Assembly: GCA_019059635.1 (NCBI GenBank)
Contig: JAGVRJ010000001.1
Coordinates: 2,232,001-2,296,000, forward strand
Length of the DNA stretch: 64,000 nucleotides
Direction: 5' to 3'
Source of the DNA: Proales similis
Taxonomy: Eukaryota; Rotifera; Eurotatoria; Ploima; Proalidae
In this document: positions 19,862 through 34,259 of the stretch, one piece after another
How positions within the stretch are numbered: the stretch's first letter is position 1
How the letters are laid out: every line of letters begins with the position of its first letter
Position numbers and translations under genes: made by a program
Notes under the pieces: generated by a model
The model's input: only the letters and a program-made list of their open reading frames with translations
Databases searched by the model: none
Told to the model about the DNA's origin: nothing

Positions 19862-22799
19862 TTAAACGGGTCGTAGCTGCTTCTCGTTGCCAGTGGCACC
19901 AGCGTGAATGCCTTCGATGTGCGACTCGAGCAGTTGTTCAAGATGCTTGCGAGCGTGCGTGAATTCGACTTGGCTGTTGTCGAGCTGTCTGCTGTTTGAC
20001 TAGAATCGGCAAAGTGAGCGAGAAGTCTCTCTTCTCTTCATTTGATCGTTGAATTACCTTCAGAGGCGAGTCCAAGTCAGAGTCGCGCGACTCGAATCGG
20101 GCGAACTCCTTCTCAGCATGAGGCGTGGCCTTGTTCAAATGGGGCCAGTTCTCGCTCAGCAAGTAATTGTTGCGCGCTTGGTTGTTGTTCACTTGATAGT
20201 TGGACGAGAGGCTTAACGGACCGCCGCTCAGCGAGCTGGCTGAAATCGGCTCTTGGATAGCGAACGCGGGCGAATGTTTGAATTGACGCCACTCACCAGT
20301 GTTGATGGACAAATTCGACTTGTTGGCGTAGCCTCGTTTTAGCTCGACTCGATGCGTGTCGCTTCGATTTGAATGCTGCTGGGCCAGCTCTAATTGAACG
20401 GCCTGCTTCTCGTTGGTGAGGCGTTCAATTTCTTGCTTCAGGCGACGTGTGCTCAGCTCGTGCTCGAGGCGAATGTCTTTTATCTGCTGCTCGTGTTCTT
20501 CCTGCAGTTTGTTGAGCAACTGCAGCTGCCTTCAAGTGGCCTCTATTTTTCAGCAAATCTATTTACTTGTTTGTTTGCGTTGCTTACCGTTCGTTTATGT
20601 TGGCAACTGGCTCCTTTGACTCGATGAGATACTCGCGCTCCTGATTCAACGCTTCAATCTTGTTGGTGAGCTGAACAACTTCTTGCTTGAGGCGATTGTT
20701 CTCTCGCTTGAAAGCAAACTCAAGACAACGGTCAGCTGAAAGACAATCTCAAGCTCACCTCCATTCTCTCGATCAAATAGTGATATTTCTTTTTCAGCTC
20801 GACGAACTCTTGTTCGCTTTTCTTTTCCAGCAGCGACTGGCGCAGGAATTGATTTTCGAGCTCGAGCGCCTCTACATGGGCGTTGGCGACCTGAAACGCC
20901 CAATCGGCTGCGCGAACCTAGTAGAATGGACCCGAGTCAGGTACTTACGTTGAGCTCTTGGGAAAGCTTCTCACTCTGCCTTTCTTTTTCATGCAGCGAC
21001 TTTTCCAGATTATCTATGGACGCTTTCAGACTCTTGAGTTGGCTGTCGCGTTCGGCCAACTCGCAAGAGTACATGTTGACTTCGTTGCGCAAATTGCTCA
21101 GCTCTTTGCCGGTCCAGTCGCGCTCTGTGTTGGCCAGACCAAGGCCGCTTTTCTACTAAGTTACACATGCAATGTAGATGAGTTCAAAGCCCATTGAGCA
21201 GCTGCTTTTAACCTCGTTCAGTTGCGATGGCCACTTTTCCTTTTGTTTGTTTTTGGCTTCTTGCTCGCTGCTGCTCATCTGAAATGCTTTGGAATTGAGA
21301 ATTGGATCGTCAGACTGCGAGTAGAACGAAATCGAAACCGTTTTCTCCTTCCTCTTTTCCAACTGTCGCACTCGGTCGGAGAGCTCCTCAATTATTTGAT
21401 TCTGCTTGTCGAGTTGTTTTTTCGTCTCCGCTTCGTTTCTAGAGTACTTTCTTCATGACTCAGTTAAAATTTTTTTTTTGAACGCTGATGTTGAAGGCTA
21501 TCGACTCACTTTATCTCGTCTTTGTAGAATTGAATCTCAATATTGCCGGCACGTTCAAGAGACTCTAATTGTCTTTTACCGTTCAACTCGTTCAGATTAA
21601 ACTCGTTAGGCCATTGAGAATAGCAAGCCGGCCAACCTGATTCGCTCGTCCTTTTTCCTCAGCTCCTTTATCACAGCCGGATCGTTTCTGTCTGTTTGCA
21701 CGTGCTCGCTCTTGCTCGTTTCAACGCTGTTCATGTTCGCACTGCTGTGGTTGGTCAACAGCTCCACTTGCTTTATCAGCTCCTGTGGCATGAAAATTGA
21801 ATTAAGCTCAGACTTGGAGTGGCCTACAGTGCAAAGTTGAGGCACCTTGTTCATTTGTTTGTATCTTTCGATCAACTTCAAATATCGAAGGCTTTTGTCG
21901 CTAGGCTGCTTAGAAGAATGTTTGTTGACTGACTCTTGACTTGCATCTCGCTTAAAAACCGGATCCAATGTTCGAGACGAGACGCTGGTCGAAGTGGCCG
22001 ATGGATCGCTCAGAAAGCTTAGTGAGCTCTTCAGGCCTTTGGTTTCATTGTTTGGATGCGAGCCAGATGGCCGCTTGTGTCGTCTCGACTCGTGGCTGTT
22101 CTTTTGAACGAACGAGCTGACGTCCGGGTTGAGGATACTTTGGCCGCCTTTTCGACTCGCTGGTCCTTCGGAAAAATTGCGTTTGCTTGCCGCTTTCTTC
22201 TCCTTCAACTTGACTTCGTCTGAGCGAACGTGGCTCGATTGCACTGTAAACGACAATCAAACCTGTTTGACCAATGCAACTTCGCGGCTCAACGATTCGA
22301 TCTCTTTTTCGTATTTCTCCATCAGACCGCGCGCGTTATTCTCTGCCTGAGTGAGCATTTGCTTGAGACGGCTTATCTAGTTTGAAAAGAACGCGAATTA
22401 GAAGCAAAGAGGCAGACAGGCGTTTCGGTGCCTCACTTCGCCGTCCTTCTGCTTCAACATGGACTTTTGACTTTGGTTCTCCTGGTCTTTGAGTTGAATC
22501 TTCTTGTCCAGCTCCTGCTTGTGCTTCTCCCAGCGCAGCTTTTTCTGCTGAATCATTGCGTCGATCTGTTTGAGAAGAGCTTTCAGCTCTCCTTCGCTCG
22601 CATACGAAAGTGAAAGAGCCGATGCCGCCGAGTTCGCCGACCTATTCGTGTTCACAGTCAAAGTTCAGAGCGAGCAGACAGAGCGAAATGCGAACAGTTA
22701 GTTTGTGATTGCATTCTGTTTTAGCTTTAGACTCTACCGCGCAGATTTCGAATCCTTGCCAACTTCCAACAGCATGTCAGATACGCTTGCAAGTGACAT
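19862..22799 (-). CDS. Large coiled-coil protein, unassigned
   Basis: A minus-strand series of exons from ATG 22799 (MSLASVSDMLLEVGKDSKSAR, exon 22738-22799) to the stop at 19862. Exon 22437-22641 encodes SYASEGELKALLKQIDAM, then a basic-acidic coiled coil. Exon 22263-22376 encodes ISRLKQMLTQAENNARG and more heptads. A Ser/Lys-rich linker exon (about 22256-21640) contains KSLRYLKLIERYKQMN and ELIKQVELLTNHSS. Further coiled-coil exons follow to a C-terminal exon with QVEFTHARKHLEQLLESH and the end KQLRPV. It looks like a centrosome/cilium or scaffold coiled-coil protein, but I do not recognise the family. Phases of two junctions (around 22256 and 21630) do not fit simple GT-AG splicing, so the model is provisional. 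Confidence 0.7.
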
Positions 22800-23008
22800 T
22801 TTACTTGCGCCGATCTCCGATCATTCATTCACTTCATCCAAAATGTGCGAAATTATTTAAATCGCGAATTGAACGTCAACAAGAGCGCACATAGCAATTA
22901 CAAAACAATCAAGACATGCCCTGGTCGTGGTCGCTGCTTGACAACAAATATTTTATTTTATCTCAAACTAAAGCGTAGAAAACTAGAACGGGTTAAAATA
23001 GAGAGGCC

Positions 23009-24273
23009 TCAGAGGCCCTTGTTGTAGAGGAGTGTTTGCTCGCTCGTTTTCTCTTGAATCTCTTTCTCCAGCTCGTCCCGCCTCACCTCGGACATTTGCG
23101 GAAATATGGCGATGGTGGCGGGCAGCGCGTAGAAGAACGTCAATGTGCAAATGGCAAAGTTCAGCGGGGTGTTGAGGCGCGGATTTCGCTTCAGCCAAGC
23201 GGTTCTAGAACAACCAGGTGAGAGATTAGCTGATAGAGCAAAAAGAAGACTAAATGTACCGCTCGAGGAGAGTCATGGCGATTGGCGGCAGGGTGAGAAG
23301 TGGAATGGGCAGAACGGCTCTGGAGATGGCCATCTCCTTCAGTGCCTTCTTGGCTGCTACTTGAGAGCTTCCGATCACCGTTCCGTCTTTGGTCTGCACG
23401 TTTATGCCTTCGACAAGCTCGTGCTTGCGCATCAGAATCACGTTGAGGACGGATGCGCAGGCGACTGCTGGCAACGGAACGAATCGCTGGACCAGACTCT
23501 TGACTGCCGGCGAGAGTCGGTTTGCCTTTTTTAGCATCAGATTCAAGCCGACCGAGATGCCGATGGCTGACGAGACTGCGCCAGCGTAGCCTTGAGCAAA
23601 CGTTGAAATCGGCGTCGGCTTGGTGGCGTTTCGATTGGCAAAGTTGACGCAGGCGTTGTGACTCTGATTGAGCCACTGCCAGAATACTGTCTGAGCCATG
23701 CTCGGATTGGGCATGAGCAGACCGGCCAGAACGACCGAATTGAACGGAACGTAGCCGGACATTCTTGCCAAATGCGATCGTTAGCCTATTCGTCCAATTT
23801 ATTCTCATTGCCTACCTGAACGGCATGAATATCTTCTCGCCCGTGTCCGGATGAATTGTCGACTGTGCTCGTCATTCGTTACAACTTGAAAGTCAAATCT
23901 CATCGATTCGCTTACTTGCTTGATTTTTTGAGCTTCCCATAGCTGTCGGTCGGAGACACTCGAGTCCAACTGTCCACTTTTGAAATCGTTCAGCAGCTTT
24001 ACTGACTCATTCAGCCGCTCCTGTCAATCACCAGAATTGTGCTCGTTTGTAATTTATTTGCCTTTAAAAAACCAAATATACAATTTGCACCCACTTGGCT
24101 GACAAGAAGAGTGCTCGGGTCAATCAGATCCTTGAAATGATAGAATCGGCCCCAGAAAGTGTTCTTAAAATCACCAGCAGAGATCAGTTCATTCGAAACG
24201 CAACAGTCATTTGAAGCAAACTCACCAGGTCGAAGCGAGACGCTCCGAGTTGAAATTTTGGATATTCACTCAT
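23009..24273 (-). CDS. SFXN5: Sideroflexin-5
   Basis: Starts [16 protein letters not shown] and ends [11 protein letters not shown], the C-terminus typical of sideroflexin-5. In between are [99 protein letters not shown] and [17 protein letters not shown], matching SFXN5 better than SFXN1-4. Sideroflexins are multi-pass carriers of the inner mitochondrial membrane. SFXN1 carries serine and SFXN5 has been linked to citrate transport, so substrate assignment here is inference. Introns are short and the gene appears intact. It lies 210 bp downstream of the coiled-coil gene's start on the same strand. Confidence 0.95.
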
Positions 24274-24937
24274 TCTGCAGAAGAGAGAAGCAGGAAAAAG
24301 AAAGCGGCTGCGAACGAATCGAACTAAATCAAAGATCAAAAAAAGGGCATCAAGTTTGAGAATTCTTTGTTTGGACAAATTTGATAAAGCCGCCTTGGTC
24401 TGAGCGCACGCGTGCAATTGTGCACACAATACTGCAACAAAGACTCCGCGCAGACACGCCCCATGAAGCTGAAAAGCATCATTAAACAGACGACGACCAT
24501 CGCTGTTCTCGATTCGATGCAGCAAATTCTTCAACTCACTTTGCTAATGTTTGAGAAATTATGCGGCGCTCGCTACTTTAGCGATGGAGCTGTGCACACA
24601 GCCTGAGAGAACGATCACATTTTACTTTCAAATCAATTGCATGCTCTTAATTAGATCTGCGCGTGCGCCAGCTGGATCGGCCACGTGAATCTAGCTCTTG
24701 TTTACGCTTGAGAAATTTGGGCGCTGACGAACCTGGCCCAATCGGAGTTCGGCCCAACAACGGCTCGATACGAAGAGAGACAGAGAGAGATGCTCCTGTT
24801 TCATGCAGATTTTTATAAATATAAATAGAGACGAGCAAAAATAAAAAAAGAGAACAAAAAGGTAAAAGAATTAGAAGTAGAAAGGTCTAAAGAGAGAAAT
24901 GAATCAAGACAGAGGGCATCAGATGAGGAGCGTTGGG
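24274..24937. other. Intergenic region SFXN5 / DYRK
   Basis: About 660 bp, mostly 5' flank of SFXN5 and 3' flank of DYRK. One 64-codon open frame here has no domain signal and is not called. Confidence 0.5.
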
Positions 24938-27399
<2,462 letters not shown>

Positions 27400-28189
27400 T
27401 TCGTTTAAAAGCCTATAGGTAGGTGTGTGTGTGTGTGTTTGGCTGCAGCGACAAATCAACTAAACTAAAGAACGAATGCCCCCGCTTGTGAGTCGGAGGC
27501 CTCTACTTAAGGGAGAGACTGCATGAGCCGATCAAGGTGATGCTTGGTCGCCTCCAATGCCTGGTTCGATAGCTTCTGTTACGCAACCGCCGCCAATCAT
27601 GCGTTCATACTCTCTCTCTCTCTCGCTCGAGTTTCACTCTGTCGGGCTCTTACCTTCAGAAGAACTTGTGTGTTGTGTCGTCTCTTTAAGCGATTGTCAA
27701 TTTGGTTTCTGTTGGCCACATGTCTCGATCTTGTCTAAATGGAATGCAAGTCACAGATTAGGGCTCGTCGTCTGGCAGTCGGGAACCTTGAATCTACTTT
27801 GTGGTGACTTTGCTCTACGAGCGAGTATACGCATGTGGCGGCTCTCACTTCGACGCTGCCCGTAAATATGGCGATGTCAATCACTCGGCGCCATTTAGCA
27901 TAATTTATTCACAAATCACGATCGACGTACGAGCGGATAGTGAGACAATTCGAAGCGCTATTGGTCAGCAAGTCGCCGACCATATTGTCTTTGCTATAGA
28001 GTTCCCATCCGTCGTCCACTGGCACATTCAAGTCGAACAGAAACCTCACGAGTGCGTATGTGATGCACCTGCCGCCTAGAACTCGCAATGCTCTTTTCGT
28101 TTATTTGCTTTTCGCTTTCTTTATTCAATAAATTCCGTTCACTGAGAAAATTGAATCCGATTAGAGTCGGATTCATTTAAAACCCGGGC
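27400..28189. other. DYRK 5' flank and EGF-gene 3' flank
   Basis: About 790 bp containing GT and CT simple repeats near 27422-27438 and 27610-27630. Open frames here (for example 27801-28079) have no family features. Confidence 0.5.
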
Positions 28190-29000
28190 TCAGACGACGA
28201 CGCGGGCGGACTGGACGCTGTTTTTAGAGGCAACCACTTGCTCGTAGGAGGGTGGCAAGTCTCTTAGTTGATTGAGGCGGTCAAAATGAATGCTGGAGTT
28301 GGTGGACGACGACTCGTCGCCATCATCACGGCAGCCTGATCTTGTGTCCTGGATTCTACAAATTGATCGATTTTGACTAAAATTCGGGCAGCAGCAGTGA
28401 CAGCAGACTCTTGCCAACTTACATCCAATTTTTCAATTTCCCTGCTCAAACAAAAATCAAAGAGTTAGGAATCTGAGCGAAGCATAGAAACGAGCCGAAA
28501 CGCTTACTCTTCAAATAGGCCATCAGAGCTACGAAGAGCAGGAAAAAGGCGGTCAGAATGAGAACGGCCATTGAGATTTTAAATCGGTCGGCGACCACGG
28601 CTATGACTTGAAAATTAACTCCAGGGCTCGACTTGATTCAGACTTGAATCTTAAAGTGAGTACCGATGCAGGCGTCTTGTTCACATTTGCACTCGTACGT
28701 TTCAGTGTAGCAGACCGGCTCGTGGGCACAGGCCTCACAGATCGAGCGTTTGGACCGTCGTGACCGTTGAAGTTCGCATCTCGGTCCTGTGAATCCGTGC
28801 ACACACTCGCATTTAATCGCATTTGGGCCCGGTCCGTCGTCTACAATTCGACATCGTCCCCCGTTTAGACAGAGCAACGGGCTTGAACATTCACTTGAGC
28901 TGGTCGATGTGTCAAATTGCTGAATCTGGTGAACAGTTCGTGCTCGGATCTGGGCCCAACAGCTCAACAGTAAACAAAGCCTCACCACATGCCTAGACAT
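28190..29000 (-). CDS. Single-pass EGF protein with PPxY tail
   Basis: About 215 residues in four coding exons. A hydrophobic signal (MSRHVVRLCLLLSCWAQI) is followed by an EGF module: CSSPLLCLNGGRCRIVDDG, then CECVHGFTGPRCEL. A basic stretch RSRRSKRS could be a furin-type site. A second small Cys group follows (CEACAHEPVCY, YECKCEQDAC), then a transmembrane helix (MAVLILTAFFLLFVALMAYL) and a short cytoplasmic tail with REIEKLD and LRDLPPSYEQVV, a PPxY WW-binding motif. One EGF plus a single transmembrane helix is the layout of EGFR-ligand precursors, but I cannot assign a family. It sits directly downstream of another EGF single-pass gene. Confidence 0.8.
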
Positions 29001-29265
29001 GGATTTTTGAATCGCTAAAGCTCCAGGCGGCCAAAGTCATATGCCCACCTCGTCTGACATGAGCGTCTCTTGTGCTCATAACGAACAATAGGCGGAGTCT
29101 CGTGCGCCTCTCTTCCCCCTTTCCCTTCCTTCCATTGTTGGGCAATCTCGCAGTGAACGCATGACGCACAATTTATTTAGCTCAATTTGTACAAATATAG
29201 CAGGAATAGGCGACACTTGGCGCGTCTTGATGATTGATGTTTGGTTCCAATTTATTCTTCGCAGC

Positions 29266-30197
29266 TCAGTCTTTTCCTAGAGTGCAAAACAGCAGAATTA
29301 GACAGGATCGGAAGAGATGCGAGGCAAAGTGCTAAGCTGCGCAGATCTTACTTCGACAACAGCAGCAGTAGAGGAGCACAGATACCAAAATAACGGCGGC
29401 AAAGAACGGCAGCGTTGTGCCCAATATGATGCCGAGCAAGACTCCTTTCGGATTGCCTGCGGTTTCAAAAACCAATTAGATTAGCAGTTTGCGGTCGTTT
29501 GTGGCAACTCACGATAGTGTTCGCACCGGCCTCCGTGGTAGCCGTAAGCACAGCGACACTCGTACGAGTTGCCGCCCGTTGCATGGCAGAGCTGCAGGAA
29601 ATGAAGTGTCAGTTGACTGTAAGCAGCTGTGAGCAGTTCACGGTCTTACCCCTCCATTCCAGCAAGGAGCGGACGCGCATCCAACTTCTTGCGAGTAAAA
29701 CGGCCGATTGCCAAACGAGCCGCCCGAGCCCGGATACATGGGCTGCTGCTGCTGTTGTTGGCCAAATTGGCCTCCATAAGGGTTGTTGGCCCCGTAGGGA
29801 TTATTGCCCCCGTACGGGCTGTTGCCGCCAAACGGCTGGTTCGGGTTGTTGTAGCCTGACGGGAAGTTGCCCTGACCGCCCGGCTGGTTTTGGTCTTAAA
29901 CATTTTTAAGCACTCTGGCGAATAAGAGCGGGCGCTCAGTTTGCCTACATAAATCGCAGTTTACACCGCCCCATGGCGGCTGACAAATGCATCGATAGCC
30001 ATAGAAACTCCACGACTCGTCCACGCACTGGGCGTTGTTTTTGCACGGCCGATCCCGGCAGCTTCTCAGCTGCGCTTGGCCTGAGAAATGCTTGGCCTCG
30101 TTAAACATCAAAGCTTAAGATTCAAAGAGCAGCAGCACTCACCCGAGTTGAAAGCGATCGACATCAAAACGACAAGGCCCAAACAAATTTGCCTCAT
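29266..30197 (-). CDS. Single-pass EGF protein with Asn/Pro/Tyr/Gly repeats
   Basis: Starts MRQICLGLVVLMSIAFNSG (signal peptide), then an EGF-like module CRDRPCKNNAQCVDES with YRCICQPPWGGVNCDL. A low-complexity linker follows with repeats of the NPYG kind (NNPYGANNPYGG) and a run of six Gln. A second EGF module reads CASAPCWNGG-LCHATGG, YECRCAYGYHGGRCEHY. A transmembrane segment LLGIILGTTLPFFAAVILV is followed by a poly-Cys juxtamembrane stretch and a very short tail. At least five exons with consistent phases. No family is assigned. It is paralogous in plan, not in detail, to the neighbour 266 bp downstream. Confidence 0.8.
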
Positions 30198-32081
30198 GCT
30201 GCTGCAGTTTTTTTGGATAATTTACTCGAGTCAATCTAAACCGGCCAAGTGCTCATGAGTCATTCGTCTCCAAACCAGCTGGCTGCCTGATTGCCGGAGA
30301 TTTAATTCTTTTGTCAGTTCTCGATTTGATGCGTTTGCACTAGAGTAGCGACTGAAACGTCAAGATCCAGAGAGAGAGAGAGAGAGAGAGAAGAACGGGA
30401 GAAAGAGGTTGAGGCGATTGTCAACAACCAAACCTTTTGCCATAATTTATGATTTACTCAGAACCTCTCTCTCTCTCTGTCTCCGTCGCTAAACCGACAA
30501 AATAAAACGAAGACCGTTAGTCGCAATTTGACAATAAACTCGGTCGGCGCGCGCGCCCCCCTCTCTGTGTCGGTGTGCTATTTGAAAATGAAAAATACCG
30601 CGCGAGGAAAAGACAAAGGTGAAAAGCCTGAAAGGCGTTGAACTTACTCACTCGCTAGTCAACTCGCCAATTGCGCAAACTATCCACACACACACTCACG
30701 TACGCTCACCGAAACGACGACGATGACGAGGGGAGAAAGAGCGGCCCAAGAGGCGGCCGTCGCCACAAAATATAATTTTATGTGTCAGTTCACAAGCTCA
30801 GCCAGCAGAGAGGCCATTTTAAACGAGCCGTCGTGATCGTCATAATACAGGTTGTTGATTGGAAGCAAAATTTCAACTCATTATTATGTGCGATGACCAC
30901 TCAGATTAAAAAATAAAAAATGAATGGCTGGCCCGATAGAGGGAAGGTAAACATAATCTGTCGTCATCTTGACCACAGAATTGAGGACTAAATCGAGAAA
31001 CAAACGGGGAGAGGCCTCGTTGCCGGGTTGCTTAATTTCATTGATTTTATTTCAACGGGCTGTTTGAAGGGGGGGGGGAAGATGAGGCCTCTTTTGCCAA
31101 TTAAATGGAGGCTTCAAGTCAAGGGATGGACCCGACAAATTGAGATTCGACTCGCTTGCAGAATTCAAAGTGATTGGAACGCATTTTCATCTCATTAACT
31201 CGAATGGCTCGATTATCGATTGAAATAAATTTTACTCGGTCTCTGTCTCGTACTTAAATTATTCAACCCGATGCTGCTAAAATTTAAATTGAAACCTCAA
31301 GGCGGCCTGTGCAATCGACGTGTTCATGTTTGCAGCATCTCATGCGTTTAATAAAACTATAAAGTAAAAAAAGGCCGAACTTGAATGCTCGAATTGAAAC
31401 GCTCGAATTGAAACGCTCGAATTGAAATGTGCTCGAGAGCACGACTCGACAATCGAGCTCTGAGCAAATAGAAACGCGTCTGCTTCCAATATTTCCTATC
31501 TCTGTCTGCCTGCTGCTTGTGAGTGTCTCCAAGTCACGTGGACCAGCAATAAAATCTTTCTCAGGCCGCAAAAGTATTGCTCTCGAGCTGTTTGCTTGCC
31601 GAGGTGTACGCTTGCCTGGCTGTACGGTATCGAGCAGGAGCGAGCAGTCGATGTCGTCGTCTCTCGCTTTCTACTCGGCTTGAAATGGCGCTAGACACGC
31701 GCGGCAGGTTGTTTTACATCAAGAGATGAATCTGAGCAGCACATTTGAAATGATATTTTGAAGGCAACATTCAAGCCAGTTTCGAGCCACGAACGCCATC
31801 GCCTGTTTTAAACAGTAGAGCCTTAGGGGTGTGAACAAGTCAAGTCTACTGTAGCCAGATTCTATTCTCTCAATAAAATGGCCGCATCGAAGATCTGGAT
31901 GCGAACGTTTCTACTCAAAAGGCCGTGTGGGTGTGTGAGTGCACGAGTGGGTCTGAGTGTGAGCGTGCAATTTATTCATTTAAATTTGCTTTCTATATAG
32001 ACACTGCTCTAGACAGCCAAATCTCACACTTTAGATTACAAAAGCGCTCGTTCAACCAGTTGAGTAAGCAAGCAGCAAGCC
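30198..32081. other. 1.9 kb non-coding region with simple repeats
   Basis: Contains (AG)n at 30369-30391, several CT/GA-rich patches, a G-run at about 31068-31077 and a three-fold CTCGAATTGAAACG-like repeat near 31388-31425. No coding exon with family similarity was seen. It may hold promoters of the EGF gene (left) and CBS (right). Confidence 0.55.
30369..30391 (+). repeat. (AG)n microsatellite
   Basis: An uninterrupted dinucleotide run of about 23 bp. Confidence 0.9.
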
Positions 32082-34136
32082 ATGGAAAGCCAAGCGTGTC
32101 CAGTAGCCAATTTCGTTCGTCCGGACAAGCCACATGTGTGCACCTATGAGAAGAACCCGAGCGCCATCTCGCCTCATCATCACGTCGTCTAGTAAGTCGA
32201 TAAACATTTTCTAAATGCTCGGCCACATAAATGCAATTTCTCATCAAATTTTACATTCTCAAAGCAAACCGAGAAAGACAAACGAGACCTGCGAGAGCGT
32301 GCTCGATCTGGTGGGCAGCACTCCTCTGGTCAAACTTGCGAACCTATCCAACGACCATGGAATCGAGTGCAATTTCTATGCAAAATGTGAATTCTTCAAT
32401 GCGGCCGCCAGTGTCAAGGACCGAATTGGCCTTCGAATGCTTGAAGAGGCCGAACGCGCCGGTCAAGTGAAGCCGGGCGACTACATCATTGAGCCGACGT
32501 CCGGCAACACTGGCATCGGCCTGGCGCTCGCATGTGCAGTCAAAGGCTACAACTGCATCATCGTCATGCCGGAGAAAATGAGTAAAGAAAAGGTAGGTTT
32601 GAGTTGGACGTGATTAATTGAAAGCCACGCGTACCAACTTCCATTCTCTAGAGTGATGTGCTCAAAGGACTGGGTGCCACTATCGTTCGAACGCCCACCA
32701 GCGCTGGCTTCGATCACCCGGACTCGCATATTTCCGAAGCGCAGCGTATCAAGGCTCGTCTCAACAATGAAAAGCCCGGCAGTGCGCACATCCTAGACCA
32801 GTACACGAATCCGTACAATCCGATCGCCCACTACGACACCACTGCCGAAGAGATAATCGATCAGCTCGGCGGAAAAGTCGATCTTTTAGTGTCTACAGCG
32901 GGCACCGGCGGAACCATTTGCGGTCTTGCTCGCAAAATCAAGGAGAAGTGCCCCAGCTGTGTGGTGGTCGGTGTCGACCCTGAGGGCAGCATTCTTGCCC
33001 AGCCGGACAATCTGAACGAGCAGTCGGGCGATGGATTTTATGAAGTCGAAGGTGCCTCCCTTTCTCTCGACCCGACTCGCGTCAATCTAATCTTTAACCT
33101 GGCCGATTTGCTCAACGCAGGAATCGGCTACGACTTTTTGCCGACCGTACTTGACCGAACTCGAGTGGACTATTGGTTCAAATCAAGAGACAAAGAGTCG
33201 TTCAGCCTTTCACGCCAACTTCTCAGACGAGAAGGCCTGCTGTGCGGCGGCTCGAGCGGATCAGCGACCTATTGCGCCATTGAGGCTGTAAAAAAATTCG
33301 GTCTCGGCAAAGGCCAGAATGCGGTCGTCATATTGCCTGACTCTATCCGCAATTACATGTGAGTCAATTTCCATTTGATTTCTATTTGTCCGCTTTTCGA
33401 GCTCGCCTTTAATTTTTCAATTTGCAAGGACCAAGTTTTTAAGCGACGAATGGATGATTGCCAGAGGCCTGATGCAAGTGCCCAAGAGCGAAAGCGATCA
33501 ATGGTGGTTCCATTTGCCAGTCGGCGACTTGCTAGCAGCAGGCGCTGGCGCCTCGGCCAAAGACTGCCTAATAGACGAGAATCTAAGCTGCCGCGAGGCG
33601 CTTGCAAAGATGCGCTCGAGCTCTATCGACTGCCTTATAATCATCCGGGACGGGTAAGAAACCTAGCGGTGAATAGGCGCGAATTTAATAAGCGACTGGC
33701 GACTGCATTGAAAGGACTCTGAGCAAAGTAATCACGAAGAAAAGCCTGACGGCGAAATTGCTGAGCGGCGCGCTGAGAGACCATGACGCCGCCGTGGGCG
33801 CCGCATTGGACAGATTCTTAATGGTAAATTGAACAAGCAAAAATGAAATTTGAACATCGATTTGATTCTCTCTCTCTCTCTCTGATCTACGCAGATCGAT
33901 TCCTCTGATGAGTTGAAGAAGCTGCAGTGCTGTATTGAGACAGAAGGTTACGCGATTGTCAAGCAGAAAGGTGAGCCCCCTAAAATGCATGTGGGACGCC
34001 CCTCTGAACCCATTTAATCACAATTACGTGGGCTTTTTCAGCAACGCCAGCCAAAGCGGCCAGACTCGAAGACCTCGTCGGCATCATCAACTCCGATGCC
34101 CTGATCGATTTTCTTCTTTCTAAGAAGCAGAGCTGA
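32082..34136 (+). CDS. CBS: Cystathionine beta-synthase
   Basis: Eight exons: 32082-32191, 32265-32592, 32652-33051, 33121-33358, 33429-33653, 33715-33823, 33895-33970 and 34042-34136. The N-terminus keeps the haem-binding pair of animal CBS: the Cys in HVCTYE and the His run in SPHHH. The PLP domain has [15 protein letters not shown] (Schiff-base Lys), [30 protein letters not shown] (the CxxC redox motif), [11 protein letters not shown] and [12 protein letters not shown]-terminal regulatory CBS-motif region follows ([19 protein letters not shown]). The enzyme condenses serine and homocysteine to cystathionine in transsulfuration. The intron at 33052-33120 is 69 nt with no stop, so its retention would insert 23 residues. 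Confidence 0.96.
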
Positions 34137-34253
34137 ATGGTTTCCTCTGGCGCTTATTAGCAAAGAATATCATTTTCTCCGCCTGCCTCTTCATTTGTTT
34201 TGTTTTGCTTTCCCTTCATTTTCAGGTTTTAGAGAAATGAGACCAGAGCGTGC

Positions 34254-34259
34254 AATAAA
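34254..34259 (+). terminator. Poly(A) signal AATAAA of CBS
   Basis: A canonical hexamer 118 bp after the CBS stop. Confidence 0.7.

Noticed and set aside
22263-22281. Second 19-nt intron (GTTTGATT...TTTACAG) in the coiled-coil gene
   Set aside because: Has GT-AG ends, but its removal does not restore the frame, so it does not support ultrashort splicing.
27801-28079. 92-codon plus-strand frame
   Set aside because: No signal peptide, domain or exon context; sits in flanks of DYRK and the EGF gene.
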